A stretch of DNA of 64,000 nucleotides, from positions 184,501 to 248,500 of the forward strand of contig NZ_NSLI01000004.1 in assembly GCF_002288825.1 (NCBI RefSeq). Direction: 5' to 3'. How positions within the stretch are numbered: the stretch's first letter is position 1; every line of letters begins with the position of its first letter. This stretch comes from Sphingomonas lenta (GTDB lineage: Bacteria; Pseudomonadota; Alphaproteobacteria; Sphingomonadales; Sphingomonadaceae). Shown here one piece after another: positions 14,752 through 22,991 of this stretch. Below the pieces are notes generated by a model. That model saw only the letters and a program-made list of their open reading frames with translations. It had not been told where the DNA came from and did not search any database. The translations under genes and the position numbers were made by a program.

Positions 14752-17010
14752 ATGGCTTACTGGTTGGCGAAGGAGCATGTCGGGCAGCGCGAGGATATCG
14801 TCTCGCGGTTCGATCCGCGGTTCTGGACGGTGAACTTTCCGCGGCCGATGATGGCGGCGGTGACGACGACGGCGCATGACGCGCTGCGGGTGGATCTGGC
14901 TTTCTATCGCCGGGACGACCTGGCGGGGCTGATCTGGGAGGCGGAGGATCGGCACGACCATCCGCTGTTGGCGTATGAGACGGCGCGGGACTTTCGGGAG
15001 TGCCGGCTCGGGTTCCGGTGGCGGTCTTCGGGCGTGCTGCCGCTCGACGCGGTGAACGGGCCGACGCTGACGATCGAGGGGCGGGACGGGCAAGGGAACC
15101 CGCGCGCCTGGTATGTGCGATTGTGGAACTATGCGCGGGGCACGCCGGAGGACGCGGCGGTCTCGATCGACTTCGCGGACGTGCTCGGCGGGTTCCTGTT
15201 GCCGGAGGAGGCGGACCCGGTCTGGGCGGGGGACGTCGACCGGCTGTTCGTGTCGATGGTGCCGCTGGGGTACACGGGGGCGGACATGGGCTTCGATGCG
15301 CCGGCCGAGGGGTGGGTCGAGCTCACCGACATGGTCTGCGAGGGGCCAGGGTCGGTGCTGGCGATCGGTGACGTAGGTGTGCCGCCGCACGGGGCGGGGA
15401 TCGCGGGCGGGTATGACGACAGCTACCACCTGACGCCCGCGCGGCTGCTGCGGCAGGCGCTGCACCTGGGGTATCGGGGGGCGGTCAATCATTATGTGGG
15501 GATGAGCCACTATTTCCGGCTCGGGGCGGATGGGCTGGTGACGCTCGAAGGTGGTGCGCTGAACGGGCCTTGCCTGGCCTGGCATCGCGACTTCGCGGGC
15601 CGAGCGCGCGCGTTCGGGTTCGACGTGATCTGGTCGCTGAGCTTCGAGCTGTTCGACGCGCATTGTCCGGAGAGCTGGAAGCAGCGGGCGGCGGACGGGT
15701 CGCCGGCGCTGACGGGCTGGGTGCCGCCGTCGACGCTGCTGTCCCCGGCGAACGGGGAGGCGATGGCGTACTTACGCGCGGTGGCGCGGGCATTCGTGCG
15801 GATCGCGGTCGAGGCGGGGCTCAGTCCTAAGTTCCAGGTGGGGGAGCCCTGGTGGTGGATCATGGGGGATGGGCGACCTTGCATTTATGATGTGGCCGCG
15901 GTGGCGGCGTTCGCGCCGGTGGCGGTGCCGAGCGTGCGGGGCACGCTAAGCGCTGCGCAGAAGGCGGCGTTGGACCGGGCGGGGGAGGTGCTGGGGGCGG
16001 CGACCGCCGGGCTGGTTGCGGCGGCGCGCGACGAGGCGCCGGGGTGCGAGGCGCTGCTGCTGGCGTATCTGCCCAGCGTACTCGATCCCGCGGCGCCCGA
16101 GGTCAGGCGGGCGAACTTGCCGCCGGGCTGGGCCAAGCCGGCTTTCGATGTGCTGCAGCTCGAGGATTATGAGTGGGTGACGGCGGGCGACACGGCCGCG
16201 ACCGCGCGGGGCGTGGCGGAGGCGGGGGCTCGGCTGGGCTATCCGGTTTCGGAGCAGCACTATTTGTCGGGATTCGTGCTGCGGCCCGAGGAGGCCGGGC
16301 AGTGGGGGCGGATCGAGGCGGCGTTGGAGGCGGCGCGGGCGCGGGGCGTGGCGGCGGCGTTCGTCTGGGCGCTGCCGCAGGTGGCGCGCGACGGGTTCGT
16401 CAGGTTCGGGGGAGAGGACGACATGCAGGCGTTCGACAATGTGGCGTTCCCGCTGGCGCTGGGGGCGGAGGTGGAGGTCGCGCCCGGCTTCTCGACGGCG
16501 GTGCTGACGGGGGCGGGCGGGTATGAGACGCGCAACAGCCAGTGGGCGGAGGCGCGGACGACCTATGACGTCGGGCCGGGGGTGCGGTCCGAGGCGGACA
16601 TCGCGGCGCTGCTGGCGTTCTTCCGGGCGCGGATGGGGCCGGCGCGGGGATTTCGGTTGCGCGACCCGTTCGACTTCGCCGCTTCGGCTGAGCGGTTGGG
16701 GGTGGGGGACGGGGTTAACCGGCGGTTCGCGTTGGTGAAGCGGTACGGCGAGCAGGAGCGGCGGATCACGCGGCCGGTGGCGGGAAGTGTGGCCGTGACC
16801 GTCGGCGGGGTGAAGGTGTCGGGGTTCTCGGTTGAGGATGGTGGGTGGGTGGTGCTGGACGATGCGCCTACCGCCGGGGCGGTGGTGGCGGCGTCGTTCG
16901 TGTTCGACGTGCCGGTTCGGTTCGCAGAGGACGTGCTGCGGGTGAACCGGGCGACGTTTCTGGCGGGGGAGGCGGTGAGCGTGCCATTGGTGGAGCTGCG
17001 GGAGGCGTAG
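14752..17010 (+). CDS. GTA distal tail protein with N-terminal TIM-barrel-like domain (gp12, DUF2460)
   Basis: 752 residues, far longer than the about 210-aa RcGTA g12. The C-terminal part (about 559-752) is the DUF2460/TIGR02217 distal tail domain: AFDNVAFPLALGAEVEVAPG, GYETRNSQWAEARTTYDVGPGVRSEADIAALLAFFRARMGPARGFRLRDPFDF. The first about 555 residues form a separate enzyme-like region with GGYDDSYHLTPARLLRQALHLGYRGAVNHYVG, VIWSLSFELFDAHCPESWK, KFQVGEPWWWIMGDG (Glu about 365), QLEDYEW (about 469) and FVWALPQVARDGF. This pattern fits a (beta/alpha)8 glycosidase-like fold such as the GTA TIM-barrel domain that RcGTA carries on its megatron. It may degrade or bind cell-wall or capsule glycans. 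The domain boundary and fold are inferred from sequence only. Confidence 0.85.
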   Translation: MAYWLAKEHVGQREDIVSRFDPRFWTVNFPRPMMAAVTTTAHDALRVDLAFYRRDDLAGLIWEAEDRHDHPLLAYETARDFRECRLGFRWRSSGVLPLDAVNGPTLTIEGRDGQGNPRAWYVRLWNYARGTPEDAAVSIDFADVLGGFLLPEEADPVWAGDVDRLFVSMVPLGYTGADMGFDAPAEGWVELTDMVCEGPGSVLAIGDVGVPPHGAGIAGGYDDSYHLTPARLLRQALHLGYRGAVNHYVGMSHYFRLGADGLVTLEGGALNGPCLAWHRDFAGRARAFGFDVIWSLSFELFDAHCPESWKQRAADGSPALTGWVPPSTLLSPANGEAMAYLRAVARAFVRIAVEAGLSPKFQVGEPWWWIMGDGRPCIYDVAAVAAFAPVAVPSVRGTLSAAQKAALDRAGEVLGAATAGLVAAARDEAPGCEALLLAYLPSVLDPAAPEVRRANLPPGWAKPAFDVLQLEDYEWVTAGDTAATARGVAEAGARLGYPVSEQHYLSGFVLRPEEAGQWGRIEAALEAARARGVAAAFVWALPQVARDGFVRFGGEDDMQAFDNVAFPLALGAEVEVAPGFSTAVLTGAGGYETRNSQWAEARTTYDVGPGVRSEADIAALLAFFRARMGPARGFRLRDPFDFAASAERLGVGDGVNRRFALVKRYGEQERRITRPVAGSVAVTVGGVKVSGFSVEDGGWVVLDDAPTAGAVVAASFVFDVPVRFAEDVLRVNRATFLAGEAVSVPLVELREA

Positions 17011-17016
17011 CGAGCG

Positions 17017-17240
17017 CCGTCGGCGAAGCCGACGGCGGCACGCGGGCGACCCGGCCGGCGGGGCCGCGCTCGCGCGGCGCCCGTCCGGCCGGGGTCCCCG
17101 CAAAGTACTACTTTGCGGGGTGGCTTCACGTCACGGGGCGAGGCCGCCCTCGCCCCGGTTGAGTGAGCGTCGCAGCTGCCCCTCCACCACCGGCCCAAGT
17201 GGGCCGGCGGTCCCCCTCCCCGAGGCAAGCTCGGGGAGGA
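17017..17240. repeat. Composite palindromic repeats between gp12 and gp13
   Basis: This 244-bp spacer has no gene. It holds CCGTCGGCGAAGCCGACGG, CCCCGCAAAGTACTACTTTG + CGGGG (17097-17120, sister of 11573-11597), GGGGCGAGGCCGCCCTCGCC + CC, CACCGGCCCAAGTGGGCCGG and CTCCCCGAGGCAAGCTCGGG + GAG. The last ends 14 bp before the gp13 start. Confidence 0.8.
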
Positions 17241-17254
17241 TCAAGGAGAGCAAG

Positions 17255-18064
17255 ATGGATTGGTTGACTGAGGAACTCACCACCGTCGCGTTCTGCTGGC
17301 GGGTGGAGCGGCGGGACGGGGTGGCGGTGGGGCTGACGAGCCACGACCGCGATCTCGTGATCGACGGGCTCCCGCACCGCGCCGCGCCGGGGATGACGCC
17401 CTCGGCGATCCGGCGCGAGGAGGGGCTGGAGGCGGACACGATGGACGTGGGCACCGCCTTGTCGTCGGCGCTGATCCGGGAGGACGATCTGCTCGCCGGG
17501 CGCTGGGACGGGGCGCGGGTTTCGTTGTCTGCGGTGGACTGGACGGAGCCGTCGCGGCGCGTGGCCTTGAGTGAGGGGACGATCGGCGCGGTGGAGCTGA
17601 CGGACGCCGGCTTCACCGCCGAGCTGCGCGGGGCCGCGGCGGCGCTGGAGCGGGCGGTGGTCGAAGAGACGAGCCCGGAGTGCCGCGCGGAGCTGGGCGA
17701 CCGGCGCTGCCGCGTGCCGATGGCGGGGCGGCGGCGGTTCGCGCGGGTGGTGGAGTCGGACGGCGAGCAGCTGACGCTCGACCGAGCGGAGCCGGAGCCG
17801 GACGCCTATGGCGGCGGGCGCTTACGCTGGTTCGGGGGCGCCAATGCGGGGCTGGAGGGCGCGGTGGCGCGGTCGGAAGGCGCGCGCGTCGTGCTGCGCG
17901 CGCCGCCGGCGTTCGAGGCGGAGCCGGGGACGCTGGTCGAACTGGTCGAGGGGTGCGCGAAGAGCCTGGAGGTGTGCCGGGGGAGGTTCGGCAACGCCGT
18001 GAACTTCCGCGGCGAGCCGTTCCTGCCGGGGATGGACCTGCTCACGCGCTATCCGGGCGCGTGA
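17255..18064 (+). CDS. GTA hub protein, gp13 (DUF2163)
   Basis: Baseplate hub of 269 residues with an N-terminal DUF2163 region (WLTEELTTVAFCWRVERRDGVAVGLTSHDRDLVIDG; EGLEADTMDVGTALSSALI) and a C-terminal domain ending CRGRFGNAVNFRGEPFLPG. Four cysteines sit at about 143, 152, 234 and 241 in ECRAELGDRRCRV and GCAKSLEVCRGRF, a conserved set suited to an Fe-S cluster or other metal site, as described for the RcGTA hub. The start at 17255 follows AAGGAGAGCAAG, downstream of a hairpin. The stop overlaps the NlpC/P60 gene start (GTGA). Confidence 0.92.
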   Translation: MDWLTEELTTVAFCWRVERRDGVAVGLTSHDRDLVIDGLPHRAAPGMTPSAIRREEGLEADTMDVGTALSSALIREDDLLAGRWDGARVSLSAVDWTEPSRRVALSEGTIGAVELTDAGFTAELRGAAAALERAVVEETSPECRAELGDRRCRVPMAGRRRFARVVESDGEQLTLDRAEPEPDAYGGGRLRWFGGANAGLEGAVARSEGARVVLRAPPAFEAEPGTLVELVEGCAKSLEVCRGRFGNAVNFRGEPFLPGMDLLTRYPGA

Positions 18065-18453
18065 GCGCGGGGAAGCGCGCCGCGGCGGCGGCGCTGGGCG
18101 CGCTGGGCGTGCGATTTCGGCTGCACGGGCGTGACGTGGCGAGTGGGCTCGACTGCGTCGGGCTGGCGGCGCTGGCGATGCGCGCGGGCGGGTACGCGGG
18201 CGAGGCGCCGAGCGGGTATCGGCTGCGCGGCGGCGACCTGGCCCGCGTGGCGGCCGCGGTGGAGGGGCTGGTCGCGGCGGACGGGTCCGCGCCCGGCGAC
18301 CTGCTGCTGTTCCGGCCGGGGCCGGGGCAGCTGCACCTGGCCGTGCGGACGGCGCGCGGGTTCGTGCACGCGGATGCGGGGCTGGGGCGGGTGGTGGAGC
18401 GGCCGGGGGCGGACCCTTGGCCGCTCATCGGGGCGTGGCGATTGGAGGGCTAG
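18061..18453 (+). CDS. GTA NlpC/P60 cell-wall peptidase, gp14
   Basis: Tail-associated peptidoglycan endopeptidase of 130 residues, thought to help the particle cross the recipient wall. The catalytic Cys32 is in SGLDCVGLAALA, His92 in GQLHLAVRT and a further polar residue, His103, in GFVHADAG. The DLLLFRPG strand before the His is typical of NlpC/P60. Start GTG 18061 overlaps the gp13 stop. The megatron start follows the TAG by two bases. Confidence 0.92.
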   Translation: MSAGKRAAAAALGALGVRFRLHGRDVASGLDCVGLAALAMRAGGYAGEAPSGYRLRGGDLARVAAAVEGLVAADGSAPGDLLLFRPGPGQLHLAVRTARGFVHADAGLGRVVERPGADPWPLIGAWRLEG

Positions 18454-18455
18454 GC

Positions 18456-20594
18456 ATGGCGACGATGGTGCTGACAGCGGTGGGCGGGATCGTCGCGGGG
18501 CCGATCGGGGCGGCGCTGGGCGCGGTGGCGGGGAGCGCGATCGACGCTCGGCTGTTCGCGCCCAAGCGGCGGGAGGGCCCCAGGCTTCAGGAGCTCAAGG
18601 TCCAGGTCTCGAGCTACGGCGCGCAGATCCCGAAGCTGTTCGGGACGATGCGCGTGGCGGGAACGGTGTTCTGGGCGACGGACCTCGTCGAGCGGCGCGC
18701 GCGGAGCGGCGGCGGCAAGGGGCGGCCGGCGGCGACCGAGTACAGCTATTCGGCGAGCTTCGCGGTGCTGCTCTCCGGGAGGCCGATCCGGCGCGTCGGG
18801 CGGATCTGGGCGGATGGGAAGCTGCTGAGGGGCGCGGCGGGCGATTGGAAGGCGCGGACGGGGTTCCGGCTGCACCTGGGCGGCGAGGATCAGGTGCCCG
18901 ACCCGCTGATCGCGAGCGCGGAAGGCGATGCGCCGGCTGCTAGGAGTTACGCTTACGCGGTGTTCGAGGGGCTGGAGCTGGCGGACTTCGGCAACCGCAT
19001 CCCGTCGCTGACCTTCGAGGTCGTCGCGGACGACGGGCCGGTGCGGGTGGACGCGGTGGCGCGGGCGTTGGCGCCGGAACTGGACGCGAGCGCCTCGGCC
19101 GAGGTCGACGGCTTCGCGGCGTCGGGCGGGAGCGTGCGGGCGGTGCTGGAGGCGCTGGCGCGGACCGGGGGCTCGGCGCTGGCGGCGGAGGGTGGGCGAG
19201 CGACGATGCGGGATGCGCCGGCGCGCGTGGTCGAAGTGGAGGACGCGGGCGTGTCCGCCGACGGGCGAGGCGGGCGGGTCCGCCGCTCGATCGCGCCCGC
19301 GGACGCCGCACCGCGCGTCGTGACCATCAGGCATTATGATCCGGCGCGCGACTGGCAGACGGGGTTGCAGCGCGCCAGGTATGGCGCGGGCGGGCGGACG
19401 CTGGAGCTGGAGGTCGCCGCCGCCATCGGGGCGGGGGCGGCCAAGACCTTGGCCGAGCGGGTGCTGGCGCGCGAGGAGGCGGGGCGGACGCGGCGGATCG
19501 TGTCGTTGGGCTTGGGCGGGCTCGCGGTCGGGCCGGGCGACGGCGTGCGGATCAAGGGTGAGCGGGGCGTGTGGCGCGTCGTCGCCGCGGAGACGGAGCG
19601 CTGGGCGACGCGGCTGGAGCTGACGCCGGTGGAGCGGGGCGCGCTTCCCAAGCCGGCGAGCTCGGGGCGGGTGCTCGGCGCGCCGGACCTGGAGGCGGGG
19701 CGCACGGTCGTGGAGGCGTTCGAGCTGCCGGGGCTGGACGGGCCGCTGTCCGCGCCTCGGCTTATGATCGCGGCGGCGGGCGGGCCAGGGTGGCGTGGGG
19801 CGGCGCTGCTCGGCAGCCTGGACGACGGGGCGAGCTGGGCCGAGTGGGGCGCGGCGGCGGCCCCGGCGGTGATCGGGCGGGTGGAGGCGCCGCCGGTCGC
19901 GGCGTCGGGCCGCCTCATGGACCTGGTGTCGCGGCCGGTGGTGCGGGTGCCGGAGCATATGCCGCTCGAGGAGGCGGACGACGCGGCGCTCGACGCGGGC
20001 GCGAACTTGGCGCTGCTGGGCGACGAGCTCGTGCAGTTCGGGCGGGCGGAGCCGTTGGGCGGCGGCCGTTGGCGGCTCGGGCGGTTGCTGCGCGGGAGGC
20101 TGGGGACGGAGGACGCCGCGCCGGCGGCGGCCGGCGCGCGGTTCGTGTTGGTGGAGCAGGGCGCGATGCGGGCGGTCGATCTGCCCGCGCACGCGCTGGG
20201 GCGGAGCGTGCGCGTGCTGGCGGCGGGGGTGGGCGACGCGGACGGCGCGGAAGCGTCGGCGCTGGTCGCCGGCCGCTCGGTGCTGCCGCCCGCGCCCGTG
20301 CGGCTGCGCTGGGAAGCGCGGGCGGACGGGTCGGCGATGCTCCGCTGGATCAGGCGGAGCCGGGCGGGGTGGCGCTGGCTGGACGGGGCCGACGTGAGCC
20401 TAGGCGAGGAGCGCGAGGGCTGGGATGTGCGGCTGCGCTTTCCCGACGGGAGCGAGCGGATCGAGGCGTGCGACTCGGCCGAGTTCCTGCTGGGCGCGGC
20501 GGACCGCCTCGGCGGGCCGGTGGAGGTGACGGTGCGCCAGAGGGGCGACTGGGGGCTGGGCGGCGCGGCGCGACTCGTCGTGCCGGGCATGTGA
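18456..20594 (+). CDS. GTA megatron-like tail protein, gp15 (short form)
   Basis: Large tail-tip protein, 712 residues against about 1300 in RcGTA. The N-terminal glycine/alanine-rich hydrophobic stretch (MVLTAVGGIVAGPIGAALGAVAGSAIDARLF) and the following KVQVSSYGAQIPKLFGTMRVAGTVFWATDLVE are typical of the family. The GEDQVPDPLIASAEG, YAYAVFEGLELADFGNRIPSLTFEVVAD and ELVQFGRAEPLGGGRWRLGRLLRGRLGTE blocks are the standard phage-tail (PF13550-like) part. The segment expected to hold the GTA TIM-barrel domain is missing, and a comparable domain is instead attached to gp12. Start ATG 18456 follows GGAGGGCTAGGC. Confidence 0.9.
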   Translation: MATMVLTAVGGIVAGPIGAALGAVAGSAIDARLFAPKRREGPRLQELKVQVSSYGAQIPKLFGTMRVAGTVFWATDLVERRARSGGGKGRPAATEYSYSASFAVLLSGRPIRRVGRIWADGKLLRGAAGDWKARTGFRLHLGGEDQVPDPLIASAEGDAPAARSYAYAVFEGLELADFGNRIPSLTFEVVADDGPVRVDAVARALAPELDASASAEVDGFAASGGSVRAVLEALARTGGSALAAEGGRATMRDAPARVVEVEDAGVSADGRGGRVRRSIAPADAAPRVVTIRHYDPARDWQTGLQRARYGAGGRTLELEVAAAIGAGAAKTLAERVLAREEAGRTRRIVSLGLGGLAVGPGDGVRIKGERGVWRVVAAETERWATRLELTPVERGALPKPASSGRVLGAPDLEAGRTVVEAFELPGLDGPLSAPRLMIAAAGGPGWRGAALLGSLDDGASWAEWGAAAAPAVIGRVEAPPVAASGRLMDLVSRPVVRVPEHMPLEEADDAALDAGANLALLGDELVQFGRAEPLGGGRWRLGRLLRGRLGTEDAAPAAAGARFVLVEQGAMRAVDLPAHALGRSVRVLAAGVGDADGAEASALVAGRSVLPPAPVRLRWEARADGSAMLRWIRRSRAGWRWLDGADVSLGEEREGWDVRLRFPDGSERIEACDSAEFLLGAADRLGGPVEVTVRQRGDWGLGGAARLVVPGM

Positions 20595-20605
20595 GGAGGG
20601 GAGAG

Positions 20606-21106
20606 ATGGGCGACTCGACGGCGCGACTCGGGCTGCCGCTGCTGGCGGCGGGGCAGGCGCAAAAAGAATTGTGGCACAACGAGGCGCTGGCGCTCCTCGA
20701 CATGGTCGCGTGCGCGGGCGTCGAGGAGCTGGGGGCGTCCGCGCCGCCCGCCACGCCCATGCCCGGTCGGGCCTGGGTGCTCGGTGCGGACCCCGTCGGC
20801 GCTTGGGCGGGGCACGCGCGGGAACTGGCCGGCTGGACGGACGGCGGGTGGCGCTTCGTCGCGCCGTTCGAGGGGTTAAGCGTTTGGGTGGTGGCCGAAA
20901 AGCTGCACGCGACCTTCACGGGCGGGCGGTGGGTTCCAGGCGAGGTCCGCGCCCGCCGCGTGCTGGTCGACGGGGTGCCGGTGGTGGGGCCGCAGCGGCC
21001 CGCCATCGCCGCGCCCGCGGGCGGCGCGACGGTGGACGCGGAGGCGCGCGCGGGCCTGGAGCAGGTGCTGGCGGCGCTCCGCGCGCACGGGTTGATCGCG
21101 CCCTGA
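20606..21106 (+). CDS. DUF2793 protein at the end of the GTA cluster
   Basis: A 166-residue DUF2793 protein, found at the tail end of GTA and prophage clusters of Sphingomonadales. Diagnostic start: ARLGLPLLAAGQAQKELWHNEALALLDMVA; later GRAWVLGADPVGAWAGHARELAGWTDGGWRFVAPFEGLSVWV. It is probably a tail-fibre or receptor-contact component, or a structural add-on; its function is not established. An AGGAGGGGAGAG Shine-Dalgarno precedes the ATG. It is the last gene in this orientation before ompA, which has its own leader. Confidence 0.88.
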   Translation: MGDSTARLGLPLLAAGQAQKELWHNEALALLDMVACAGVEELGASAPPATPMPGRAWVLGADPVGAWAGHARELAGWTDGGWRFVAPFEGLSVWVVAEKLHATFTGGRWVPGEVRARRVLVDGVPVVGPQRPAIAAPAGGATVDAEARAGLEQVLAALRAHGLIAP

Positions 21107-21224
21107 TCGGGTCGGGTTGTTGCGCTTGCGCCACAGTTCCCGGCTTTCGTCACCTTGCGCTGAAACCAAGCAGCGGGTAGTTGGTTTGCGCTGTCCGTAT
21201 GGACAACCAAGAAAGGGGACTATG

Positions 21225-22337
21225 ATGCGGAAGCTTGCCATCGCCATGGCGCTCGCCTCCACCGCCTTAGCTTCGCCCGCGATCGCCCGCGACAACGCGT
21301 GGTACGTGGGCATCGAGGGCGGCGCGATGCTCGTCGAGGATATCGACTACGACGTCACCGCGACGAACGGCACGGCCATCAACAACGGCCTGACGGTCGA
21401 CTCGGAGTACGGCTACGACGTCGACGCCGTGATCGGCTACGACTTCGGCGCCTTCCGTCTCGAGACGGAGGTCGGTTACCGCAAGGCGTTCGTGGAGGAG
21501 CACCAGCTCGGCTTCGCGGTTCCGCCGCTGCCCGCCGGCACCTATGAGAACAGCGCGTTCGGCAGCACGTCGGCGCTCAGCTTCATGATCAACGGCTTGC
21601 TCGACTTCGGCGAGGACGACGGCCTGCAGGGCTTCGTCGGCGGCGGCGTGGGCGTCGCCCGCGTGAAGGCCGACGAGTACGGCATCCTGCCGCTCACCCT
21701 GGTGGACGACAGCGACACCGTGTTCGCCTGGCAGGGCCTGGCGGGCATCCGCGCGCCGCTGACCGACACGATCGACGCGACGCTGAAGTACCGCTTCTTC
21801 AACGCGGACGACGTGAAGCTCGTCGCGGCGAACAACGCGCAGCTCGAAGGCCGCTTCCGCTCGCACTCGATCCTGGGCGGCGTGACGTTCAACTTCGGCG
21901 AGCCGGCGGCCCCGCCGCCCCCGCCCCCGCCGCCTCCGCCCCCGCCGCCTCCCCCGCCGCCGCCGCCGACGCCGCCCGCGGTGGTCTGCTCGCCGGGTCC
22001 GTTCATCGTGTTCTTCGAGTGGGACCGCTCGGACATCACGCCGGAGGCCGCCTCGATCCTCGACAACGCGGTTACGCAGTACCAGAACTGCGGCGGCGCG
22101 CAGGTCCAGATCGCGGGCCACGCGGACCGCTCGGGTTCGGCGCAGTACAATGTGGGCCTGTCGCAGCGTCGCGCCGACGCGGTGCGCGCCTACATGACCA
22201 GCCGCGCGATCCCCGAGGGCTCGATCACGACCCAGGCGTTCGGCGAGGAGCGTCCGCGCGTCGACACCGCCGACGGCGTCCGCGAGGTGCAGAACCGCCG
22301 CGTGGAGGTGCTCTACGGTCCGGGTGCGGGCCAGTAA
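21225..22337 (+). CDS. OmpA family outer membrane protein
   Basis: Major outer-membrane protein, 370 residues. Signal peptide 1-22 (ending SPAIA), an N-terminal eight-stranded beta-barrel (about 25-225, starting DNAWYVGIEGGAM), then a linker of more than 20 prolines, then the OmpA_C peptidoglycan-binding domain (VFFEWDRSDITPEAASILDNAV ... IAGHADRSGSAQYNVGLSQRRADAVRAYM ... NRRVEV), which includes the Asp and Arg that bind diaminopimelate. Two ATGs are adjacent; I prefer the second (21225), six bases after AAAGGGG. The 118-bp leader and the terminator directly downstream suggest a monocistronic, strongly expressed gene. Confidence 0.93.
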   Translation: MRKLAIAMALASTALASPAIARDNAWYVGIEGGAMLVEDIDYDVTATNGTAINNGLTVDSEYGYDVDAVIGYDFGAFRLETEVGYRKAFVEEHQLGFAVPPLPAGTYENSAFGSTSALSFMINGLLDFGEDDGLQGFVGGGVGVARVKADEYGILPLTLVDDSDTVFAWQGLAGIRAPLTDTIDATLKYRFFNADDVKLVAANNAQLEGRFRSHSILGGVTFNFGEPAAPPPPPPPPPPPPPPPPPPPTPPAVVCSPGPFIVFFEWDRSDITPEAASILDNAVTQYQNCGGAQVQIAGHADRSGSAQYNVGLSQRRADAVRAYMTSRAIPEGSITTQAFGEERPRVDTADGVREVQNRRVEVLYGPGAGQ

Positions 22338-22363
22338 GGCAGCCGACACGGCGAACAGGAAGA

Positions 22364-22395
22364 GGGGAGGTCGGGCAACCGGCCTCCCTTTTTCT
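22364..22395 (+). terminator. Terminator after ompA
   Basis: GGGAGGTCGG, loop GCAA, CCGGCCTCCC (one G-T pair), followed by TTTTTCTTT. It lies 27 bp after the ompA stop, a classical intrinsic terminator. Confidence 0.88.
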
Positions 22396-22408
22396 TTGCG
22401 AGCTGGTC

Positions 22409-22909
22409 ATGAGCGATCTTGAGACCTGTGCCGACTGCGGCGTAGCGCTGCCCGCGGTTATGACGGACGGACACGCCTATCTAGGGGCTTCGCCGTCCTG
22501 CTGGGCGCTGTTTGGGGAGGTACTGGCGCGAGAGTACGCTGACCCGGCCTAATTCCGCGCGCATCGGACGACGGTGGACGCCTATTGCGCGCAGCATCCG
22601 GGCGAGCCGGAGCGCCGCACGGTCCAGTCGATCAACATCCATCTGGCCGGCCTGTATGTGACGGTCGGGCGCGGCCTGGCGAGCGATTACGCACGGCGCG
22701 TGATCGGGGCGCTGACGGCCGGGCACGCCGCGGCGTTCCGCTGGCTCGACCCGCCGCCGAACCTAGGCACGATCCGCATCAATCATGTCCGTACGGCTGC
22801 GGGCGCGGACGACCATGGCGAGCGCGTGCGTGCCTGGGCCCGGTCGGTCTGGGACGCTTGGGCGCATTACCATGACGATGTGGCGAGGCTAGTCGCACGA
22901 GTGGCCTGA
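22409..22909 (+). pseudogene. DUF5946 family gene interrupted by an in-frame TAA
   Basis: The frame reads MSDLETCADCGVALPAVMTD ... LFGEVLAREYADPA, then TAA at 22550-22552. It continues in the same frame, without a shift, as FRAHRTTVDAYCAQHPGEPERRTVQSINIHLAGLYVTVGRG to a normal stop at 22909. Both halves together make one about 166-residue DUF5946-type protein (CxxCG start, SPSCW, VDAYCAQHPG, QSINIHL). A single base change from TAC or TAT would restore it (AYFRAHR). So this is a recent nonsense mutation or a sequencing error. A separate start at GTG 22574 could give the C-terminal 112 residues. Function of the family is unknown. Confidence 0.8.
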
Positions 22910-22991
22910 GCGGGAGGGGGCGCGTCGGCCGCGAATTCCGGCGCTTCGCGCTACGCTCGCCTCATACAGTCGGACGAGGTAGGAAGGTCGG

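Noticed and set aside
8487..17240. CRISPR array from the repeated units in the GTA region
   Set aside because: Units differ in sequence and spacing and are palindromic singles between genes, with no regular spacers and no cas genes.
18450..20192. A 580-codon minus-strand frame inside the megatron gene
   Set aside because: Arg/His/Pro-rich shadow with no motif. The plus-strand gp15 is supported by motif and gene order.
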